This document shows, piece by piece, positions 6,886 through 10,962 of a stretch of DNA of 10,962 nucleotides (within the stretch, counting starts at the first letter, position 1; each line of letters begins with the position of its first letter). Under the pieces are notes generated by a model that made no database searches, was not told the DNA's origin, and saw only the letters and a list, made by a program, of their open reading frames with translations. Source of the stretch: an uncultured Hungatella sp. (GTDB lineage: Bacteria > Bacillota > Clostridia > Lachnospirales > Lachnospiraceae). The translations under genes were made by a program, and so were the position numbers. The DNA lies in assembly GCA_959018155.1 (NCBI GenBank), contig CAUEKH010000054.1:1-10962 (forward strand), given 5' to 3'.

Positions 6886-7557
6886 ATGTATAAAATATTT
6901 CTTGTTGAGGATGATCCGATCATCGCCGGCGCGGTTAAGGAGCATCTGGAATCGTGGGGGTATCTGGTGGCGTGCGCCGAGGACTTTAAGAATGTCATGG
7001 CAGAATTTGTTGCCTTTGACCCGCAGCTTGTCCTGATGGACATTACGCTGCCCTTTTTTGACGGCTACCACTGGTGCGGGGAGATACGAAAAGTTTCGAG
7101 GGTTCCGGTTATATTTCTCTCCTCGGCTGCTGATAAAATCAATATTATTATGGCGGTGTCCATGGGCGGGGACGATTTCCTGGCAAAGCCCTTTGATTTG
7201 AGCGTGCTGACCGCCAAGGTTCAGGCCATGCTGCGGCGGGCCTATGATTTCTCCGCCGGAAGCCGTCTGATTGAACACAGAGGGGCGATTTTGAATTGCG
7301 ACAATGAGACGCTCACCTTTCAGGAGAGAACGATCCCGCTGACGCGAAATGAATTCCGCATCCTTCAGATTCTCATGGAGAACCGGGGCAAGGTGGTGAC
7401 GCGGGAGGCAGTGATGACGCGGCTCTGGGAGTCAGACAGCTATGTGGATGACAATACCCTGACCGTCAACATCAACCGGCTGAGAAAGAAGCTGGGGGAG
7501 GCCGGCCTGGAGGGGATGATTGTCACAAAGAAAGGGACGGGGTATTTCATTTCATGA
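6886..7557 (+). CDS. OmpR-family response regulator (BceR-like)
   Basis: This 223-residue regulator has a receiver domain (about 1-115) and a C-terminal winged-helix DNA-binding domain (about 130-223). The receiver shows acidic pocket residues Glu8, Asp9 and Asp10, phospho-acceptor Asp52 in VLMDITLP, a switch Ser at 79 and Lys101 in LAKPFD. The output domain carries LTRNEFRIL, a DDNTLTVNINRLRKKLG recognition region and GTGYFIS at the end. The ATG at 6886 is preferred, with AGGAAA 6 nt upstream; an in-frame ATG at 6853 lies inside the promoter -10 and is very unlikely. The stop overlaps the kinase start by 4 nt (ATGA), implying translational coupling. Probable targets are its own promoter and that of the downstream ABC transporter. 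Confidence 0.94.
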   Translation: MYKIFLVEDDPIIAGAVKEHLESWGYLVACAEDFKNVMAEFVAFDPQLVLMDITLPFFDGYHWCGEIRKVSRVPVIFLSSAADKINIIMAVSMGGDDFLAKPFDLSVLTAKVQAMLRRAYDFSAGSRLIEHRGAILNCDNETLTFQERTIPLTRNEFRILQILMENRGKVVTREAVMTRLWESDSYVDDNTLTVNINRLRKKLGEAGLEGMIVTKKGTGYFIS

Positions 7558-8582
7558 AAAAGAAAAAAACAATGGCTGCTCTGTGGGCGGCCGCACATAA
7601 GGGAACATTTCTTTTGGGCGCGCTCTTTTTCCTTATTACAGCTGTGGTTTTCTGGCTGTACCGTCTCCCGGCGGAGGCGGTTCTCTATGCCTGGATTTTA
7701 TGCCTGGCAGTGGCGGTCCCTGCGGCTGTTTACAGTTTCAGCCGCTTTTGCGCGCGTTACGATGCCCTTCAAAAGGCCTTGGAACTGGGGCAAAGCGGAG
7801 TCTGGGAACTTCCCAAGGCGGCAGACGCCATAGAAGAGCAGTACCAGAAGATAGTAAACGCCATGGTGGAAGAGAAGAAGCGTCTGGCGGAGGAATATGA
7901 GGAGAAGGAACAGGAGAGAAATGAGTACTATACCATGTGGGTTCATCAGATTAAAACCCCGATTTCAGCCATGAACCTGGTCCTTCAGCTCCATGACGGG
8001 CCGGAATACGGAAGACTCAAAGCCTCCCTCTTTAAAATCGAACAGTACGTGGAGATGGCCCTCCAGTATGTCAGAGCAGACAGCCCCGATCTGGTATTTG
8101 CGACGTGCAGTCTGGACAGTATCATCCGGCAGGCCATCCACAAATATGCTCCGATGTTTATTGATAAGAAGATAGGCCTCGATTACCGCCCGGCAGACAG
8201 CCGCGTCCTGACTGATGAGAAATGGCTGCAGTTCGTCATTGAGCAGCTTTTGTCCAACGCCTTAAAATATACGAATGAGGGAACGATTACCATACGGGTG
8301 GAGGAAGAGAAGCCGTCCGGAAATCAGCCGGAAAATGGCGGCCCGGTTCTGATGATTGAGGATACGGGGATCGGCATTGTCCCTGAAGATCTTTCCCGCA
8401 TTTTTGAAAACGGTTACACGGGAAATAACGGCCGTCTCCAGAAACGCGCCACAGGAATCGGCCTTTATCTCTGCAGGAAAATCCTGACCCGCTTAGGCCA
8501 CTCCATAGAGATTGAATCAGAGGTGGATAAGGGAACGCGCGTCCGTCTGCACTTAGGGACTGTGAATTTAAAGACAGAGTAG
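7554..8582 (+). CDS. Intramembrane-sensing histidine kinase (BceS-like)
   Basis: The 342-residue kinase has two N-terminal membrane helices (about 18-37 and 41-61) separated by only a few residues, so there is no extracellular sensor domain. This is typical of BceS-type kinases, which read the state of a partner ABC transporter. A charged helical linker follows (about 92-125). The H box WVHQIKTPISAM places the phospho-acceptor at His131. The ATPase domain has the N box EQLLSNALKYTNEG (Asn235), G1 EDTGIGI (269-275), F box IFENGYTG (283-290) and G2 TGIGLYL (300-306). The ATG overlaps the regulator's stop by 4 nt. The TAG stop lies in sequence resembling the tandem repeats that begin immediately after it. 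Confidence 0.94.
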   Translation: MKKKKTMAALWAAAHKGTFLLGALFFLITAVVFWLYRLPAEAVLYAWILCLAVAVPAAVYSFSRFCARYDALQKALELGQSGVWELPKAADAIEEQYQKIVNAMVEEKKRLAEEYEEKEQERNEYYTMWVHQIKTPISAMNLVLQLHDGPEYGRLKASLFKIEQYVEMALQYVRADSPDLVFATCSLDSIIRQAIHKYAPMFIDKKIGLDYRPADSRVLTDEKWLQFVIEQLLSNALKYTNEGTITIRVEEEKPSGNQPENGGPVLMIEDTGIGIVPEDLSRIFENGYTGNNGRLQKRATGIGLYLCRKILTRLGHSIEIESEVDKGTRVRLHLGTVNLKTE

Positions 8583-8680
8583 GTTCAGGAAAGGGAAAAT
8601 CAGACGGGTAGTCTCAGAAAGGGAAAATCAGACGGGGTAGTCTCAGAAAGGGAAAATCAGACGGAGTAGCCTCAGGCAGG
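8583..8680 (+). repeat. Tandem repeat, three 28-29-bp units plus a partial unit, after the kinase stop
   Basis: Units lie at 8583-8610, 8611-8639 and 8640-8668, with a degenerate partial unit at 8669-8680. All share AAAGGGAAAATCAGACGG (starts 8590, 8618, 8647); units two and three match at 28/29. The kinase's last bases, AGACAGAGTAG (8572-8582), closely resemble AGACGGAGTAG in unit three (8659-8669), suggesting the array arose by duplication of sequence straddling the gene end. Function unknown; the units abut without spacers. Confidence 0.9.
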
Positions 8681-8695
8681 ATAACCTTTCATTTT

Positions 8696-8760
8696 TGTAA
8701 GGATTCCAATTAAAATGTAAGAAGAATCTATGGCAGATTTAGCTGGTTTTTTGCTATACT
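8696..8760 (+). promoter_or_regulatory. Promoter region of the ABC transporter operon, with candidate regulator sites
   Basis: A TATACT -10 (8755-8760) has only a poor -35 (TGGCAG, 8731-8736, 18 bp away), as expected for an activator-dependent promoter. Upstream, TGTAAGGA (8696-8703) and TGTAAGAA (8716-8723) form a direct repeat with a 20-bp period, about two helical turns. These echo the TTAAGGA/TTAAGAA pair at the two-component promoter and are candidate binding sites for its regulator. The leader before the ATPase start is about 25 nt. Confidence 0.5.
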
Positions 8761-8791
8761 CTTGATGAATCTTAAAAAGGAGGTATGGCAT

Positions 8792-9559
8792 ATGGCAATA
8801 CTGGAAGTGAAGAAATTAGAGAAGGTCTATACCACCCGTTTTGGCGGAAGTCCTGTTAAGGCTTTAAACCATGTGGATTTTACTGTGGAGGCGGGAGAAT
8901 TTGCCGCCATTATGGGCGAGTCGGGATCCGGAAAGACCACGCTTTTAAACATCCTGGCGGCTCTCGATAAACCGACATCCGGCGAGGTCCTTCTCGATGG
9001 AAAGAATATGGAAGGAATTAGGGAGAAAGATATGGCCGCGTTCCGGCGGGACCATCTGGGATACGTATTTCAGGATTTTAATTTGCTGGATACATTTTCC
9101 CTGCGCGATAACATTTTCCTTCCCATGGTGCTGGCGGGGAAAAGCTATAAGGAAATGGAAGCGAAGGCGGCTCCCATCGTGAAGAAGCTGGGAATCGACG
9201 GCCTGATGGATAAATTCCCCTATGAGGTGTCGGGAGGTCAGAAGCAGAGGGCGGCGGTGGCCAGAGCCCTGGTGATGGATCCGAAACTGATACTGGCGGA
9301 CGAGCCCACAGGCGCTCTCGATTCCCGGGCATCGGACCAGCTCTTAGAACTGTTTGAGGAGATCAACCGGGAGGGGCAGACGATTGTGATGGTGACCCAC
9401 AGCGTGAGGGCGGCCGCCCACGCGGGTCGCGTCCTGTTTATCAAGGACGGAGAGGTATTCCATCAGCTTTACCGGGGAAACTTGAGTGAGGAGAAGATGT
9501 ACCAGAGAATTTCCGATACTCTGGCAGTCATAGCGACAGGTGGTGACCGCCATGAATAA
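8792..9559 (+). CDS. ABC transporter ATP-binding protein (BceA/MacB-type)
   Basis: The 255-residue cytoplasmic ATPase would power the adjacent FtsX-type permease, probably to protect against cell-wall-active peptides and to signal to the kinase. All motifs are intact: Walker A GESGSGKTT (42-50), Q-loop Gln94 in YVFQDFNLLD, signature VSGGQKQRAAVARAL (146-160), Walker B LILADEPTGALDS (166-178) with Glu171, and switch His203 in VMVTHS. The start at 8792 is chosen because a perfect AAGGAGGT (8777-8784) sits 7 nt upstream; the in-frame TTG/ATG at 8762/8765 lie before that site. The stop overlaps the permease start by 8 nt, indicating coupled translation. Confidence 0.95.
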   Translation: MAILEVKKLEKVYTTRFGGSPVKALNHVDFTVEAGEFAAIMGESGSGKTTLLNILAALDKPTSGEVLLDGKNMEGIREKDMAAFRRDHLGYVFQDFNLLDTFSLRDNIFLPMVLAGKSYKEMEAKAAPIVKKLGIDGLMDKFPYEVSGGQKQRAAVARALVMDPKLILADEPTGALDSRASDQLLELFEEINREGQTIVMVTHSVRAAAHAGRVLFIKDGEVFHQLYRGNLSEEKMYQRISDTLAVIATGGDRHE

Positions 9560-10962
9560 GCATCTCTATCCCAGGCTGGCCGCAGACAATATGAAGAAAA
9601 ATAAGACACTCTATCTTCCGTATCTTCTCACCTGTGCCGGGGCCGTCATGATGACGTATATTATGGCCTCTCTGATCGGAAATCCAGGATTTGCAGAGAT
9701 GCCGGGCGGATGGGCTATCATTGAAATCCTGACTTTAGGCAATGGAATTATGAATTTTTTCCTGTTTTTCTTTCTTTTCTATACCAATGGATTTCTGATG
9801 AAGCGGAGAAAACAGGAATTTGGAGTTTTCCGTGTGCTGGGCCTTGAAAAGAAGCATCTTGCCAGAATCTTAATCTATGAGGCGGTTTATACCGCGGCCA
9901 TCAGTTTAGGGGGAGGTCTGGCAGCGGGATTCCTGCTTACAAGAGTGTTTACCCTGTTTTTATACAAGCTGATGAATCTGACAATCAACTGGAATTTCAG
10001 CTTTGTCCCGGAAGCTGCGTTCCATTCGGTGAAACTGTTTTTCTTTATTTTTGCCGTCATTTTGCTCTACAATATCTGGCAGGTTTACCGGTTTAAACCG
10101 GTGGATATGCTGAGAGAATCGAAGGCGGGGGAGAAGGAACCGTCGGGAAGCATTTTCCTTACCGGACTGGGAATTCTCTGTCTCGGCGGAGGGTATTACT
10201 TAGCAGTGACAACAAAACAGATAACCGTCATTATTTTTGCATTCTTTCTGGCGGTGATTCTCGTAATTGTGGGAACGTGGTGTCTCTTTGCGGTGGGAAG
10301 CGTGACGCTTCTTAAGAAATTGAAGAAGAATAAGGCGTATTACTATCAGGCGCGCCATTTTATTTCCCTGTCCGGCATGATTTACCGGATGAGGCAGAAT
10401 GCGGCGGGCCTGTCAATTATCTGTATCCTGTCTACGGCAGTCCTCGTGCTTTTGTCCTCGACAGTTACCCTGTACGCGGGGATGGACAATGTGATGAAAA
10501 ACAGGTATCCCCGGGATTATGTGGTCACAGTCCATGATTTTAGCGACGAGGCGGTGGAAATGGCCGATAAAGCTGTGGCTCAGGCATTAAAAGAGGCGGG
10601 GGTGGAACGGAAAGAGGCGGTGAGTTACCGGTATTCGGGATTTGCTGCTGTAAACAGAGACGGCAGATTTGAGGTGGAACTGCCAGATCTTATGGATTAT
10701 ACGGAACTTTCCTATCTGTTTTTCATCCCGGAAGAAGACTATAACCGTGAGACCGGGGAAAATGTACATCTCTCTGAAAACCAGGTTATGATATTGTGTG
10801 ATGGAAAGGCATACAGTGGAAATCAGTTTGCGATATTTGACCGGACGTATGAGGTGGTTTCCGCGGAAAAAAATGTGCCGGATGGGTTTGATAGTATGGG
10901 GGCTGCTGATGTATTTCAGATTGTAGTCCCGGATATGGAGACGGTCCGGCTGATGGATGAAA
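9552..10962 (+). CDS. FtsX/BceB-type ABC permease, 3'-truncated by window edge
   Basis: From ATG at 9552 the frame stays open to the window end, giving 470 codons with no stop; BceB-type permeases are around 650 residues, so about a quarter is missing. The start overlaps the ATPase by 8 nt. Hydrophobic helices are seen at about 21-41, 57-80, 107-130, 158-178, 200-220, 224-248 and 285-307. From about 308 the chain becomes polar and continues so to the edge. Seven helices followed by a large extracellular domain is the BceB layout, with three more helices expected downstream. KRRKQEFGVFRVLGLEKK (84-101) is the cytoplasmic FtsX-like loop that couples to the ATPase. In this family the extracellular domain binds peptide antibiotic or lipid II-cycle complexes; the ligand here is unknown. 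Confidence 0.92.
   Translation, partial: MNKHLYPRLAADNMKKNKTLYLPYLLTCAGAVMMTYIMASLIGNPGFAEMPGGWAIIEILTLGNGIMNFFLFFFLFYTNGFLMKRRKQEFGVFRVLGLEKKHLARILIYEAVYTAAISLGGGLAAGFLLTRVFTLFLYKLMNLTINWNFSFVPEAAFHSVKLFFFIFAVILLYNIWQVYRFKPVDMLRESKAGEKEPSGSIFLTGLGILCLGGGYYLAVTTKQITVIIFAFFLAVILVIVGTWCLFAVGSVTLLKKLKKNKAYYYQARHFISLSGMIYRMRQNAAGLSIICILSTAVLVLLSSTVTLYAGMDNVMKNRYPRDYVVTVHDFSDEAVEMADKAVAQALKEAGVERKEAVSYRYSGFAAVNRDGRFEVELPDLMDYTELSYLFFIPEEDYNRETGENVHLSENQVMILCDGKAYSGNQFAIFDRTYEVVSAEKNVPDGFDSMGAADVFQIVVPDMETVRLMDE

Noticed and set aside
6712..7278. Minus-strand 188-codon open frame across the two-component promoter and regulator
   Set aside because: It is antisense to the receiver domain and covers the MATE promoter; no family features.
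8583..8680. CRISPR-like array
   Set aside because: Units of 28-29 bp abut directly with no spacers and there are no cas genes; a simple tandem repeat.

Overview
The window looks like chromosome from an anaerobic Gram-positive Firmicute, most likely Lachnospiraceae / Clostridium cluster XIVa. The basis is a monomeric-type [FeFe] hydrogenase, strong AGGAGG-like ribosome sites, sigma-A promoters with extended -10 elements, and a Bce-type peptide-antibiotic module, at a roughly balanced GC content. No species can be named from this alone. No phage, insertion sequence, tRNA, rRNA or CRISPR was seen.

Layout. (1) 1-984: the 3' part of an [FeFe]-hydrogenase-type iron-sulfur protein, cut by the left edge. 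(2) 985-1099: a convergent intergenic region with a repeat copy and a strong bidirectional terminator. (3) 1100-1885 (minus): a DeoR-family sugar regulator. Across a 229-bp divergent control region with recognisable promoters and operator-like repeats lies a GH31 alpha-glycosidase (2115-4514, plus). An SRAP/YedK-type abasic-site-shielding gene (4552-5151) follows closely and is probably co-transcribed with it. (4) 5152-5327: a second convergent intergenic region with a second copy of the same 48-bp repeat beside a different terminator hairpin. (5) 5328-6695 (minus): a MATE efflux pump. (6) 6886-10962 (plus): a complete Bce-type response regulator and histidine kinase (ATGA overlap), a 209-bp spacer with a 29-bp tandem repeat and a new promoter, then an ABC ATPase and the first 470 codons of its FtsX/BceB-type permease, cut by the right edge. 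The permease frame stays open to the window end.

How the genes work together. The DeoR regulator probably controls itself and the divergent GH31-SRAP transcript in response to a sugar phosphate. The kinase has almost no extracellular sensor, so, as in BceRS-BceAB, it probably senses flux through the adjacent ABC transporter, whose permease carries a large extracellular domain, and the regulator drives the transporter promoter. The divergent MATE pump makes 5.3-10.9 kb look like a detoxification/resistance neighbourhood.

The most unusual signal is the 48-bp element found twice (45/48 identical), each time abutting the terminator hairpin of a convergent gene pair and in the same orientation. 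Its minus-strand transcript can fold into a long hairpin in which four G-U pairs would be A-C mismatches on the opposite strand. I see no clear new defence or biosynthetic system; most genes belong to known families.
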